From Naganishia liquefaciens (Eukaryota; Basidiomycota; Tremellomycetes; Filobasidiales; Filobasidiaceae): 64,000 bases of DNA. Below, piece by piece: positions 47,311-60,083 of the stretch. The notes beneath the pieces were generated by a model. The model ran no database searches. It was not told the origin of the DNA and worked only from the letters and a program-made list of their open reading frames with translations. Each line of letters opens with the position of its first letter. The first letter of the stretch is position 1. The stretch spans positions 310,001 to 374,000 of the forward strand of contig BLZA01000009.1 of assembly GCA_013423385.1 (NCBI GenBank), written 5' to 3'. Position numbers and translations under genes: made by a program.

Positions 47311-50191
47311 TTCAAGGCCTTGATCAGTTCTGGGCTTAAGGAACGACAGCTGTTTTTACAGAAGGCGTTATTGGAGACGAGGAGGAGCGGCCTACTACTT
47401 ACCGGCAGTAGTCACCGCCAGAGGCGACAACTTGAGCAATGCGTCGAGGCCAAGTAGACGTGTCCCCGTGAAGGCACTGCGCAAAGGCAACGGAGGGATG
47501 AAGGCAATGTCGTAGACGTATCGGGTTTGCTGGTAGCTCGCGAAGCACTGCCCACAGCACCCATAACTTGTTCATTCGCCATAAAGATTCGTTTATGCAT
47601 GCTTCTGGGTTCATGATGACTTGTTTATCGGGAACAGATTGATATGCACGCGCTAGATTTTGACATTCAGCGGGTATGCCATCTATCGAATCTTGAAAAT
47701 CATCTCAGGAGTCGAAGGTGAATGAAGCAACTGATTGCGCGTTATATAGCGTGGCAACCGCTCACTTTCGAAAGCTCTCTGACCCAACTCGCAACCGGTA
47801 GAACTGGACCTTTGTCTTTCGCTGAATTTCGGAGTAGATTGTTTCTTTGGCAGCCATGAATATACATTAGAACAGCGTCTTGCTGCCAAACTACAGTATC
47901 TACGATCACATATGACATCTGCCCTTACAGGAACGGAGTCGGTCTTGATATTTACTGTATGGTTCACAAGACCGATCCACAATGCTCGTTAAAGCGCTTT
48001 CGGTGGACTGGGTGTGTCGATTCCAGTAGGCTCTCATAGACGTACGAACATTTCTGAACCTTCATGAAGTTGAAGGGCCGCCCGAGGCCACTCGCCGTCA
48101 GGTAAAGCCTCTTTGATGTAAACGCAATTGAGTTTCCGATGGCTATTCAAGCCGCGCCATCATTGGCAGGCTGCAGGTTGCCCACCTCTGCTCAAATGCT
48201 GAACTCTGGATGACTGAAGTGCTGGAAAGCTCGATTAGGATAGGGGCGAGTTTTTGCATATGAGAGTACGCTACAGTACAGAACGCACCGACCGCGACCA
48301 TCTGGCAGGTGAGAAGTACTGAGCTTGCCTGGGTTTGCGAGCACGCCCATGTCGAGCAGTGATGAATAGCGATTGGGTGCATTCCCATTTCCACCCAATG
48401 GTCAAGCCATCACAACGTTCGTCTCAAAACTGTTAAGAGGCTTAGAGGAAGGTCGGGGGCTTTGTATATACGGGGAGCCGTCGATTGGCCACTGTCTTAA
48501 GTTCTGTCAATTTTCGAAGCTCTAAGCCAAGTGCTCGGCAAGCAGGGACCTTCGAACAGTCATCTTCGTCCGTCGGTCAGTCACATGTTCGAATTCCCCT
48601 TTCAACTGTGTGGAATTGGATAAGGGCAGAGTTCCACGTAAATCGCTCGCCGCTGAGGTGCTACGCCATCGCACGACCTATGAGCTCCAGGCGAAGCAAC
48701 ATTCCCCTTTGCCCGTCCATCTGCCATACCACCAGCTACACTGCGCTGGGCTATCTCGACTGCTTGCATCTGGTTGCACGGACCCCTCGGCTCTTTGTCA
48801 CTTGATGATCCATATTATGATCGAGGGGGGAGGGGAACCTGCGGCCGAAACCAGGCACTTGCCAATCATTCCGATCCATTTCGAGGTGTGCTGTTCCTAA
48901 CGACCTAAGCGACAGCAACAAGGCGCTGCATATGCAGCCGTGATCTTCCATCGCCCCATCCTCCCAAGCGTCGTTACCAGGGGTTCAGTCAGGCTTCTAT
49001 CACCCACCACGGGCGATTACGCAAGTACCTAGTCGAATCCTGTTAGTTGCCCAAATTGCTATCATTGCTATCGCGAAATGAAAGAGCTGGTCTGGAGATC
49101 TGACAGCGTGGTTTGAGAGAGCTTGGAAGAGCCTGCGGCAGAGCATGCAGCTATAAGCACACCATACAATATCCGAAAGATTACACCCGGAGAGCCGAAG
49201 AGCGGCCATAGCTGGGGTTATGCGCTCCCGCGGGCATTTATCCCATGATGAATGTGAAGCCCGTTCCAACAGCTCAAGGCCGCACCCGAGACTGTCGCTT
49301 GATCATCGGGTGTACGAGCGACTTTATGAAATCCTGATGGAAACATCGCCCATGTCGACAGGTCGTGATATCAAGGAGTCATCGAGGACAGCCGAATCTC
49401 GAAGTCCGCTCAAATAGAATTCGGGACTTTTTGGGGGAACGGTAAGTGAAATTCTAGAAACGTGCCGTTTAAAATGAAACGCCAGTCATAATAATAGCCT
49501 GCCGGCGGCCGTCGGGCGAGCAACTCGGCAGACGCGCGAAGGCTGTGTTTTCCCAGCCCGGCGAATCAGCAGCTTTGTTCTGCCTTGATTTGATGCCCTT
49601 TCACCTCTCTTGGCCCGCGCGTCCCCTCCGATGACGTCCCCGTCGAAATCCCCCCCCTCTCCAAACGATATTCCGCGGACGAGCCTCAAGAGACTCAAGA
49701 CTGTACTGTTCGGAGGCTATGCTAGATCTATTGAAGTGAGATCTGACAGGCATTCATCCTACTTCGGCAACGATAATACAAGTACCGCCAAACAGCTGAC
49801 GCCAACCGCCTGCCTTGTTGTCGACCCGGTTTCGGTCCCTCACACGTCAATACAACTTGCATCGGATCTGCCACATCAAGCTTGTAGACCTTTTGGGCAC
49901 CCAGCCCTTGACAAGGACTTCCGCGCGCTTCCTCGCTACTCATAGAAGTCCCGTGCCATACTAGAGAGACAACGGTACTGCATTGTGAGTCGATTTTCGA
50001 GGTGGTGGCGCCCGTGAGACCTGTTTGCACGTCCCTTGAGGAGCAGTCGCTGTCGCTGTGTCGCCGTCCAGCAATCGCTGAAGCGCCCTAGAGCTGACCC
50101 TTTTCCTCTTTCAGCGATTACAGCCCGGAGCAAAGAACATCCTCCCTACACTACACACAAATTCTGGTCATCCATCCCTTCAGTCGGTTAC
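47311..50191 (+). other. long non-coding interval upstream of the CRZ1-like gene
   Basis: This is a 2.9-kb interval with only short unrelated frames. The right end looks like promoter and leader: TGACGTC at 49632-49638, a short frame from 49631 that meets GTGAGA near 49736, and a strong acceptor (CTGACCC...CTCTTTCAG) ending at 50114. The frame between 50115 and the ATG at 50192 stays open, so an upstream start for CRZ1 is possible. No tRNA or snoRNA was found. Confidence 0.5.
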
Positions 50192-51880
50192 ATGTCGACA
50201 ATGTCGTTTATCGCCCCTAGCGAAAATATAGCTCAAGACTATCAACGTTCGACTTCATTCTCCTTGGCTCCCGAAGCGTTCGGCACCGCGGGATCGCTTG
50301 ACTTGAACCTGGACCTAGAAAAGCAACAACAACATCATCTCCGCCAGTTCCTCTACTTCCAAGGCCTTGCCTTGCAGCGTTCAGAGGAACGACAGCGATC
50401 CCTCGCAGTATCTGAAACCTTTGACGGTATCAACCATATCCATCACGATACCCGTCCTTCGCCCGATACGCTGTCTTCTGGATCGGTTGAAGATCGTCTT
50501 CACGACTTTATTACTATCGAGTCCCTTTCAGACACGTCCGTTTCGACACCTTCAACTCCGGACCTTCTCGGCACCAACATCCCATCACTCCCTTCCAGGT
50601 CTTTCCCTTCGAGCGACCTAGACCTGTCACCGTCATCTGTCGTTCAAACTCCTGCTTATTCGATGACGGGAGCGCCGTCGCCATTGCAAGACGCGAATGC
50701 GATCGCTGCAGGCTGTATACCGCATGATGTGCAATCCCAAATCAAAGTCACCAGCTTGCAGCCATTCGATCAATTCGGCACATACACACACGCCTTGCCC
50801 TCTAGCGCGCAATTTCCGCTTTACTACCAACAAGCAGTCGAAATGCCCCCTCTGATCCAACATGCCACCAGCAAGGTGACCATTGACACCACACCTCCTA
50901 TGCTGGCAACGGCAACACGACAACGCTCATTCTCTGTCGCCGGTACTCTGCCGAGTTCGTACGCCCAGTCAGCAATGTCTCCGTATTATGTTAGCGGTCA
51001 TCCCGCTTCATATCATCAGCTCTGTCTGGCAGGGTATATTCCGGCTCAGCCGGACATGTTTTCTGAATCTGCTATGGCCGGAATGGATGCCAATCAGCAT
51101 CAGCGAACGTTCTCTCTCCCTGCCGGCAGCCTTCCGATGCACTTCAATCCGTCAATCTCGTTGCCTCCGACCGAAAGAGTGCTTGCGTTCGACAGTACAC
51201 TAGACTCTGACAGTATCGCTTTCGTCTCTCGTCGGTCTAGCCTAGTCGCAATGTCCGCTCCGTCCCATCGAAAAGCTCAAGAACAGCGTTCCAAGCCATA
51301 TGATAGAGCAGGACAGACGTCATCCCGTTCGCCTCCTTGCGTCTCGGAACACGACGGAACGTCGAAGAGTCGAAAACCATCGCTTAACGCAGAGTGCTCG
51401 GGCCAAGAAAGCTCGTTGGGATCTTCTATTCCAGCCTCAATCATTCCGGAAAGCTTGAAAGATCTTCCTGCATCCATGATTCGAAATCCTCACGGTGGCG
51501 GTCGCGGCTATGTTCCCGGAGAAACACAGGAAGACCCGAAGAAACGACACAAATGTGGCATCTGCGGTCGAGGCTTCGCCAGACTCTACAACCTAAAGGT
51601 ATGTAAGCTGCTTTGCATGAGGAGATCTCGTAGCTAATTATTCTCGTTATTCAATCAGAGTCATGCTTTGACCCACGATCCAGCGAGGCCCAAACCTCAT
51701 GAGTGCCCTCACGCCAAATGTTCGAGATCGTTTTCCAGACTTCACGACCTGGAACGTCACCGTCAAGGCATTCATCGTGACGGACCCTTAATGGAAGCTA
51801 AGGAACAAGGAATCGCTCCAGCCGTTGCACGCGCCAACACACGCATCGCCAAACGAGCTGCCGACAGCGATTCCCTGTGA
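50192..51880 (+). CDS. CRZ1: Crz1/Sp1-type C2H2 zinc-finger transcription factor
   Basis: This is a 542-residue transcription factor in two exons (50192-51598 and 51659-51880). Most of the protein is a Ser/Pro/Gln-rich regulatory region. The C-terminus has two C2H2 fingers: HKCGICGRGFARLYNLK, joined by splicing to SHALTHDPARPKPHEC, then SRSFSRLHDLERHRQGIH. The tail DGPLMEAKEQGIAPAVARA follows. This finger pair and tail resemble the calcineurin-responsive factor called Crz1 or Sp1 in Cryptococcus, which moves to the nucleus on calcium or cell-wall stress. Calcineurin docking motifs of PxIxIT type were not confirmed. The start may lie further upstream, because the frame is open back to a splice acceptor at 50114. 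Confidence 0.85.
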
Positions 51881-53598
51881 CCAGTCGCTATCGCCTCGTG
51901 ATTAAATTAAAGCCGTGACATCAGTTCACGCATTCCCATCTCTCTTCCAAACCGCCATTCATTCTCCCTTCGACCAATCTCCCGTGATGGTGGCGGAAGA
52001 CTTTCGGCCAGAGAGCCTTGTCTTCTGCCGGTATTATGGAAATTGCCGATAACACCGTTCACTTTTCCAACACTTTCGTCTCAAAATCACCGATTCAACC
52101 CCAGTCATTGTCGGCTCTTCCTTTCCTCCGCGCGCAACTCATCAGCAATCATTTTTATCACGTCGCGTGTTACCGAATCACCTTTGTTCTGAGCGGCTTC
52201 ACTGCAAGCCGCACAATCCAAGGGTCGGGATATCGTGCACGAATGTCAGAAAATCCAGCGCATGGAGGGAACTCGAGTCAACAATCGGCTGCGATGGAAC
52301 GTGTGGCAGGAGTCGCTTTTCGGAAAGCTTGTCCCCCGGACAAGTACGAACACCGATATCGGCTTCAATTCACCTCTTACCGGTAGGAATTGTCGATTCA
52401 ACAGAAACACAGCACAACCAGAAATCAGCAAAACAGTCGAAGTCAGCTACAGGATCTCGCCTCAACCGCTCTTGTGCTCAACTAAGCCTAGCTTTCCCTG
52501 CATACAAATGACCGCCTCATCCATCCCGTTCAGAACATCGTCGTCGTAACTGTACATCATCAATCGTCGAACGGCCTTTCACCTTCAGCAGCAACCGCCG
52601 AAGCTGCAATCGCCGTCGCCTTGTACGATGCGCAGATGCACGCGTATGTCTCTGGGCCTAGTGATAGGATCCTGGACCGTCAGCTTGTTTTCAGTGCCTT
52701 GCTTAGCCTCATACACGAATGAAGCAACAGGAACTCGTCTATCATGTAAATATATCCGTCGTTTGTACAATCTCTCAGAATCGTCTCAACTGTTGTAGAG
52801 CTAGCCTTGAAACCGAAAAACAAAAAAACCAAGTCCGATGACATCTGGAATGTCATCACAAAAGTGCTACCACAGGTTGTCTCTAGGCATCTTGATTGAC
52901 CAGCCATGTGACTACAACAGCCCCTCTCAACGAATGACATTTCAGAACCTCGATGCCCCCAGTACTCAGATGTACGGTTTGAGATAACGCGCCGAAATTT
53001 GGACCTTAGACAGTGAACCTTTGGCGTCCATATGGCATGTATGGAGAGGCTGATAGAACGATATCCATCCAGAGGATTCCCTGTACTTGTACATGATTTT
53101 TAAGGCTGACTATCTAGCTGCAGTTTCGGCGAGAATTGCAAACGCAAGCTAGCTGGCAGAGTCTCTTACTTATCTCCTCTTTGGTTCCCGTGTTTCATCA
53201 GCGGCCTGCTTGTCTTCTCTGTCTCTACCTTGTGTCGCCATGCGCATCACATCTACGATCACATGTACCGACTCCTTCAGTCTCCTCTCTTTCCGACGAG
53301 CTCTCCGACAGCTGTTCCAGCGGAGCTTTGAATTAGCTTTCGAGTTGTTTGGCTGTTTTTCCTTTCACCGGGTAGCCAAACATCTCACCGGGCGGATGCT
53401 CGCAAGGTAGGATATCGGTAGCCACGCTCGTAGCTATATCGGCGGTGGCACGGTGAAGCAGCTAAGGAATAAGCTCTTTAGGACCGTTATAGCTTTTCAT
53501 CCGCATGCTCACCTAATACTCTGGGTCGAGTGCTCACGTGACCCCAACATTTTGCTAAGCGAGGCTTCCAATGATGCCTGGCGAGGCGCGGGCGCAAC
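51881..53598 (+). other. long intergenic interval
   Basis: These 1.7 kb hold the CRZ1 3' side and the distal cyclin promoter. Only short frames of no recognised family are present. The CACGTG at 53535-53540 lies 60 bp before a TATA box. Confidence 0.5.
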
Positions 53599-53605
53599 TA
53601 TATAA
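53599..53605 (+). promoter_or_regulatory. TATA box of the PCL-type cyclin gene
   Basis: TATATAA lies at 53599-53605, about 30 bp before a pyrimidine tract (CCCTCTTCCTCCTTTTTCC) that looks like an initiation region, and 60 bp after a CACGTG box. Transcription from here would give a leader of about 2.2 kb before the cyclin ATG at 55832. Confidence 0.55.
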
Positions 53606-55831
53606 CGAGGGGATTGTCAGGCCCTTGTCGACCCTCTTCCTCCTTTTTCCTCATGATCATACGTGAGTCCTCTCTCTGCCGCTATGTTTGCAATCAGTCT
53701 GCTGACTCCTCCCCCTATAGTCTGCAGGATATATTTGCAGTAGCTAACTGATCCTCGCTTGTTTACTCAAGCCACATAAGCTTTAACCCAGCTGATGACA
53801 CAAACATTCGTAGCGCCCTGTTTAGTTAACTAAACTACACGGAGTCTGCTTGTTCAACCTCTTGGCCTTTTGGCTATCATGTTCGAACAATCGATGAAGT
53901 CCGGCGCGGGGTTTCACATGACGAAGACATCGTCTCGATGGTGTCGACGTTGGAACCCAGCGTGGGCGTTTCATACGAATCGAGTCTGATGGGTTCTTGC
54001 TCTTGTAACTTGGTGTCGGAGAATGCTATGATCATGTGCTGCTAGCTCGCCTCGCTTCATCTGCTCATTTGAATTCGAAACGCTCCCACCATCTACTTAA
54101 TGGCAGCACTGTCTCTGTACTCTGCTCGACCATCAATCCGCAGTATCAGCCGCTCAGGTCTTGTCATTTCATCCTTGCTCATCGATAGGGCCTGATTCCA
54201 ATGATCCCGAAACTTCCGTTCATCAGGAGGCTGCTATGTAATAGTCGTCTATGAGTAGCTATATGGGTGCTCGTCCTGAATCTCCATGACCTTGAGATCG
54301 TGCGACAAGTTGTGCACATCTTTGCCAGTACGTCAAGCGAGCTCTGCTAGTCATCGTCGTCTTCTTATCCTCGGGATCCGAAGAGTGGTCGTCCGAACTC
54401 GCCCTAAGCCGATATTTTCGGTGGGCGCACCCGGCCTTGTCCCGTTATTATGCCATTTCGAGTAAGAAACCATTGGATGCTGGCGACATTCGGCCAGAGT
54501 TGGCTGGTCACAAAAATGCTTCCGCCCACGCGCTCTGAATGCAGGCAGGCTGCAGGCAGGGGCGAGCGAGTCATTCATCTGCGAAGCTGGTGGCGACAAC
54601 GGACCGAGTCACGGTGGCGGCCCCAGTTGACACGGAGACTCTGCAACTTGACATCTTATCAACTCAATCACCAGGCCACGGCAGGCAAATCACCACACGT
54701 CGGTTCATTGATAGCAACGTCAAACAACGTTGTCGTCTACCGTCAACCGGCTTTTCAAACTTTCCGGGTCCGTTTCACTCCAACGCCACACTTCAATCGG
54801 TCACCGCGGTCTACCTCGCCTCAACCGTATTGAGTCAGGCAGCTACCGCACTCAAGTCAACCTTGCTTGCGTCTGCTTGTCTACGACTGCTTGACACGGC
54901 TTATCCCAGTTGGAAGTCCAACTGCAAATAACGCGAAAGCCGCGAGGGAACACCTGCAGGTTTGGTTTCCAGGGCTTCCATCGCTTCCAGCGGAGTAGGA
55001 TATTCGTGGAGTTCCCGTCTAAGGAAACGGAAAAAGAGAAACACGGCTTTGGTCAAGTTTTCTGTAAGTCTTCTGTGCACCTCTGCTTGTTCGAAATTTT
55101 TGAGCTTACGCATTCATTCGTCCCTGTCATCCTTTCAAACTATGTCATATCGCTTCCGTTCACGCCACTCTATCAACGGACCTGCTCATCTACGTCGCGG
55201 ATTCATTCGCATTTCCATCTATGCGTAGCCGCCATCACCTCTACCACCCTTTTCTGTCGACTCTTGCGATGTACAACGACGTTCGTGAACGCTTGTAAAA
55301 ACATTTCGACTCCTGACCTCCGGCACCCTCGAGACCCGACAAAGTCCCCTAGTCGCTGTCCCGTCACCTCGGCAACAGCTTCTGTCTCATTCTGAAGTTT
55401 GTCAGGTCAATCTCTCGCAATTTATCTCGTCACGATCTTCAAGTACTCCGACAACACTTTTTCTGCATCGAATAGACATCGCATCACCGCATCATTATGT
55501 CCGTCATCATTTCCACCATGGTCAAGGCTTCTTACGTCGCCGCCGGCGCCCATCGGGCCTGGTAAACGCGCATCAGGCTTTTTCTATCTTGAACCTTGAA
55601 TAGTCAATCTTCGGCTATTCACAAGGATCAACGTTCAATCACACTGCTCTACGTAACTTCGCAACAAGATCAATATCACACAACACTTTCCGGTTCGGTA
55701 TCTCTACTTCGAGCACACCTTATCTTCGTGCCCATTCGTAGCGACTCCGTGTGTCATTCACTCCACCATCGAATTCGGTTGCGGCAGAATTCCAGTAACC
55801 TGTCGCCATCGCAACAAGTCATTCGAGAACG
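53606..55831 (+). other. putative long 5' leader of the cyclin gene with uORFs
   Basis: No conserved protein is coded here. A leader intron is visible at 53663-53720 (GTGAGT, branch CTGAC, CCTATAG). It splits a short uORF that starts at 53653 and, after splicing, reads MIILCRIYLQ and stops. Further down, CT-rich tracts and several more upstream ATGs occur (for example in 54900-55400). Whether this is one leader or a separate non-coding transcript cannot be told from sequence. Confidence 0.45.
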
Positions 55832-57802
55832 ATGAGCTCCATCAAAGTGGACTGTAACAGCATGTCTGCTATAGCTCCAACCCCGCAACTTGCGTCTCGC
55901 GCCATTTTCCCATCTCACGAGGCAGACTCAAACTCCATTCTTTCCTGCTCACACCGTCTCGAATCCGGCGTCCAGGGCCGAAACAGCAAAGCCACAACTG
56001 GCCATCACCTTGGCTCAATCGCTACCAAATCTGGTGCGATTACTTCGCTCCGACAAAACTTTTCTCTTGACAATCAGATCATCAATATCGATGCAGCCAC
56101 AATCCATGCTTGGCGGCACAATGTCGGGCAGAATCAACAGGACAAATGTCAACAGACTCTGCTCAAATTGTCACCTCCTGCTTCGCCGGTCCTCAACCAG
56201 ACTTCCACCTTCAATCCGTCTGCGGCTTGCACCGTCACCATCCAATCTACCGGTGATTTCTGCGGCAATGCCAATCGGTCTGCCGACGCGACGCCTTCGG
56301 CTCTGCCATCGCGGGCACAGCGAGCTTTGCTAGCGCGCGGTAACAGCGAGATCAGTAAACAATGTGGCGGTAACGTCATCCAGAGCTGCGATGCTGTCGG
56401 TCTCGAGGCAAAACGGCAAAAAGATCTTATCGTGACCGAGAAAATGATTGGTAAGTGGATCATTGATCAAGGTGTCTTGGCAACATCCCAGGATCGCTTG
56501 CCTAGATGATCAATATTATTCTACCAAGAGCTGTACTCATCTTCTATCATCTTCTCTTATACTCGTGACGGAAATATACCTTCTCGAACGACAGATCGTG
56601 TACACGACATCCTTTGCACGACATGGCCATCGGCTCGCATCTTCGACTCACCGAAGTCGCAACATTCGGGTTCGGAGATTGAAGAGCTGGTCGGCGATAT
56701 GCAAATGCCCAACCCCGCCGCTGGGTTGCCCTCCCTGAAGTGCTTCATAAAGGAAATATGGACCCGAACGCGCAGCTCGCGTGCCGTGCTTTGGCTTGCC
56801 AGGAAATATCTGGAGGTATGTAAACAGCAGTCCAGCTGCTCAGTCATCACCATTCCGCCTCATAGTAAAATCGCGCTCATTTTGTCCCCCTCATCTTTTC
56901 GACTTTCACTCTGGTTTGCAAAAAAATAGAGGCTTAGCTCTAAGATCCTCCCGCAAGACAGTACCGGCGTTCCACTGGTCACCCTCGAAAGTGATTCTCC
57001 TCTCAACTGTTCTCGGCGATCTTTCCTTGCTGCACTCATGCTAGCACATAAGCACTTAGTTGACAAGGCTTATACAAATCGGGCTTGGCACAAGGTCTCC
57101 ACCCTCAGTGCTCATGAGATCCAGACGGCTGAATTGGAATTGGCCTTCGCCCTCGACTTTGATCTACGCTTTCCCGCCGACGAATTCTTTGACGAGTATC
57201 CTGAACAACGAAGCCGATGCTCGTCATGGTTGAAGCAATCCTCCGATGAGGAAGAGGAGCCCAGCTTTGTGACTTCTGCCAAGCTGAAGTTTTTCCCTGA
57301 TTGCGGAAACCCAGGCGAGACCCTCGCAGACGAAAACATGGACTACGCACGATTGGCCTTCTCTCGGTTCAGCGCGTCTCCGGAGAGTATGCTTTCCGTA
57401 CCAATGCCCCGTCTGGGATCCGACTTGAATTCCGCATTCTCGTCAATGAATGGCTCTTTCACGTTTGTTTCTCCCGCTCAGCAAAGCAATGGAAGGTTGT
57501 TCTGCAACAATCTCTCGATGCAACTTGGCTCAAGGATTTCCAGTCTCGTGACGGATGTGAGCAGTGACTGCAGCTCTATCGATAACCGCAGCGTCGATGA
57601 TGGCAGCCGGGATTGTTCGAGGGAATCGTCGCCTTCCCGATCGGAAGGTGGTAATAGCGTATCCTCCGGCAAGAAGCGACATTCCGCCGGACAAAGCTCT
57701 ATTCAAGATGTACAGATGTCGGACGTCAATGCCGTTGAAGCCGTTCCCAAGAAGAGAAAAATACTGCGGGATCCTGGGTTGTATCTGGAATGCCGTCTTT
57801 AA
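55832..57802 (+). CDS. PHO85-type (PCL/PHO80 family) cyclin
   Basis: This cyclin is expected to activate a Pho85/Cdk5-like kinase in G1 or nutrient signalling. Exons are 55832-56450, 56595-56815 and 56930-57802, which sum to 570 codons in frame. A 205-residue Ser/Thr/Gln-rich N-terminus precedes the cyclin box: SLKCFIKEIWTRTRSSRAVL, then WLARKYLE, then LNCSRRSFLAALMLAHKHLV, DKAYTNRAWHKVSTLSAHEI and ELELAFALDFDLRF. These match the RRxFLAxLxLAxK...D..Y.NRAW pattern of Pcl cyclins. The C-terminus is a disordered tail with a basic cluster (PKKRKILRD). Of the PCL1/2/9, PHO80 and PCL5 groups, the PCL1/2-like G1 class is my best guess. Confidence 0.9.
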
Positions 57803-57987
57803 AGCGACGGATCGGTAAAATATCTTTCATCGTTTGTACCTCCGTCTAGGACAGCTGTAGCACACATGTATCTATCGATATGGGGTTACAATTCAAAAAG
57901 CTTGGGACGCTTCCCTTTCTTGGAACCTATTGAGTCTGTACAAAAGCTGTCCTGACCTTGAGTTGTTGTAACCTGGCATGGTGGCGT

Positions 57988-60083
57988 CTACTGCTTCAGC
58001 TGGGGCTTCACTTCCTCCGAACACGTCTCGTACGGCTCGTCTAGTTGTTTCATCCAATCCCAAGTTGTCATAGCTCGCACTTCATAGCCCTCGCTTCCCC
58101 TTCTCAATCTGACTTGACGGTTGTGATCCTCCTCGTCGAATATAGCATTTTCCTGATCGGATTCGATACTAGAGGGGTATCTGTCCGATGAGGTGTCCTG
58201 CTCGCAGTGATCGCGCTCCTCACCGGAGGAGTAATGCTCGCCGTCATGGTTTTCGCCATCGAGGGTATGATCGAGGTTCAGACCTCCGCCGTTAGAGCTT
58301 CTTGGCCGACGTGATCGCAAGACCGCGTTTGACGGCGTCAACGCAGGATTGAAAGACTCTCCGTAGGTGAAGGGGTTGCTGCCGGGAGCAGGTAGTGTGC
58401 GGATTGGGCGATCTCTATCTGGATCCCGCGGTGGCCAGGCATGTTGCGAGAACAGATCTGACACAAGGATCCTAGTCAGCGAAACATTCAAGCTATGGCT
58501 AAGTAAGCGATCCAACGGCACGCAGCAGTGAATCCCATACTTACTTTGAGGTGGATTCAAGCCATGCTGCGAGCAGATGATCCATGATGGAATGCTGCAT
58601 GCTGAGCTGTGCCGGGTGTGGCGTCCGATTCCAAGCTAGCGAGCCGGGAATGGGGGCCTTCATCGCCGATCATGCGATTCGCCTCCACCCATTGTCCAGC
58701 TCCGTATAACTCACCGGTGACAGCTTCCGACACTGGAAAGGATAGGCCATCGCCGCTCATTGATTGAGGCCATAGCCAAAGCAAAGGATTCGGTCCAAGT
58801 ACTGATTGGAGATTCCGGTAAAAGCCAAGATTCTGTCAAAACATGGGCACCGTGTCAGTATCAGCCGCATCTCGGTCGTCAGCGCGATTCAACGTACATA
58901 TGGATATTTAATCTGAGAGAAGGAGACTCCCAAGGTCAGAGTCTTTTCTTCTGGGCCTAAATCACTGGCCTACCTCTTTGATCTTGCCCCGGCGTACAAG
59001 TGTTGCCACTCTATCCTTTTCCCAGCCTTCGATTGTCGTGGAATTCCCAGCGGCAATGTAAAGATGATATAGTGAGAAGATGCCGACGCAGAGCCACACA
59101 GGCACTCCGATAGCGAGATTGATGACCATCCAGAGAACATCTGCTGTAGTTGGCTCTGGCTAGAATGCATGTGAACCCGTTAGTGAAGGGTAGGAGAAGC
59201 TAGGAATGCACTCACAGATGACCAAGTGGCGAAGGCCCTCATCCTGGAAAGAATGATCACAATGTGGCATGCCATGCCGAAATCCACCCAGACGAGAAAC
59301 CGCAAGAAGTGTCCTTGATTGCGGAACCCGACACCTGCGCGACGGTTGGTTTGTTTCAGCATCTAGTCCGGCAGCAAGACCCAAGTCAGTTCACAATTAG
59401 CTATCCATGGGCAGTGATGATCCATTTTTAGCTGCGAAGGGGCATGCAAATCAGCTCGAGCGCGAATTAATGAGCATCGGGTAAACTACTTGCAACGCAT
59501 TTCTTGCATTTCCGGCAATGGTGTGTCCGCGGAGGTTTGTACTCGTGACATGTCTTGCAATATCGAGGGCCGTGTGTCAGCTTCTTGACTTCGAAGGCTT
59601 TCTGAGTGGCTGGATCTGGACGCTATGTAGAGAGAGAGAGGCCCGGTTGAGGCGATCAGACGGTTATGAATATTGAAAGAGCAAAGAGAATACAACATAC
59701 CCATCCAGACGGGACATGCCCTGGATCTGTGCTGACACACAGATAGTAATTCCAGAAGATCAGGACACCAGAGACGCTGGAAATCAAATCAGAAAACCAT
59801 CAGCCCGGTCCGAGCTGCTGCAGTGAAATGACATGGCTTCAAGACTCACTTTAGTGGCAAGACGGCCTTGATCAAGTCAACCGAGAAAACTCTTCCGTAC
59901 CACGGCCACATTATGAAGACTTGGGGACTGTACACCAAGAACGATATCAAGGCGACGGTTCCCGATACCCTGCGGTCATACGCAAATGTGAGCGGAAATC
60001 GATCCAAGCTTCAAGCCAACTTGCCATATACGTTGGCCGATGTTTAGCGTCATTTCGCCAGTCGGTTGATAAGCCTCCTGCAT
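57988..60083 (-). CDS. PFA4: palmitoyltransferase Pfa4 (DHHC family)
   Basis: This is an ER DHHC-type protein S-acyltransferase; in yeast Pfa4 palmitoylates the chitin synthase Chs3. The start at 60083 gives [20 protein letters not shown], then membrane segments [20 protein letters not shown] and [20 protein letters not shown]. The zinc/catalytic domain is [20 protein letters not shown] followed by [16 protein letters not shown] and [15 protein letters not shown]. The Pfa4 signature [20 protein letters not shown] then IKYPY, and [11 protein letters not shown], are intact. The tail is acidic and disordered. Two introns, 59432-59493 and 59970-60024, are of the GC-AG class; both are needed to keep KCV|LKMDHHC and RIW|VSGT. 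About nine introns in total. It converges on the cyclin gene. Confidence 0.95.

Noticed and set aside
47399-47614. Minus-strand frame ending STWPRRIAQVVASGGDYCR
   Set aside because: I considered a transposase remnant, but found no further motif, terminal repeat or flanking similarity to support it.
49610-49945. Plus-strand frame upstream of CRZ1
   Set aside because: First ATG is at 49631 and the frame meets a donor-like GTGAGA soon after; more likely leader or uORF than a gene. It was noted under the interval.
54910-55395. 161-codon plus-strand frame in the cyclin leader
   Set aside because: Composition is that of a CT-rich leader (Ser/Thr/Phe/Cys-rich), with no domain; probably untranslated.
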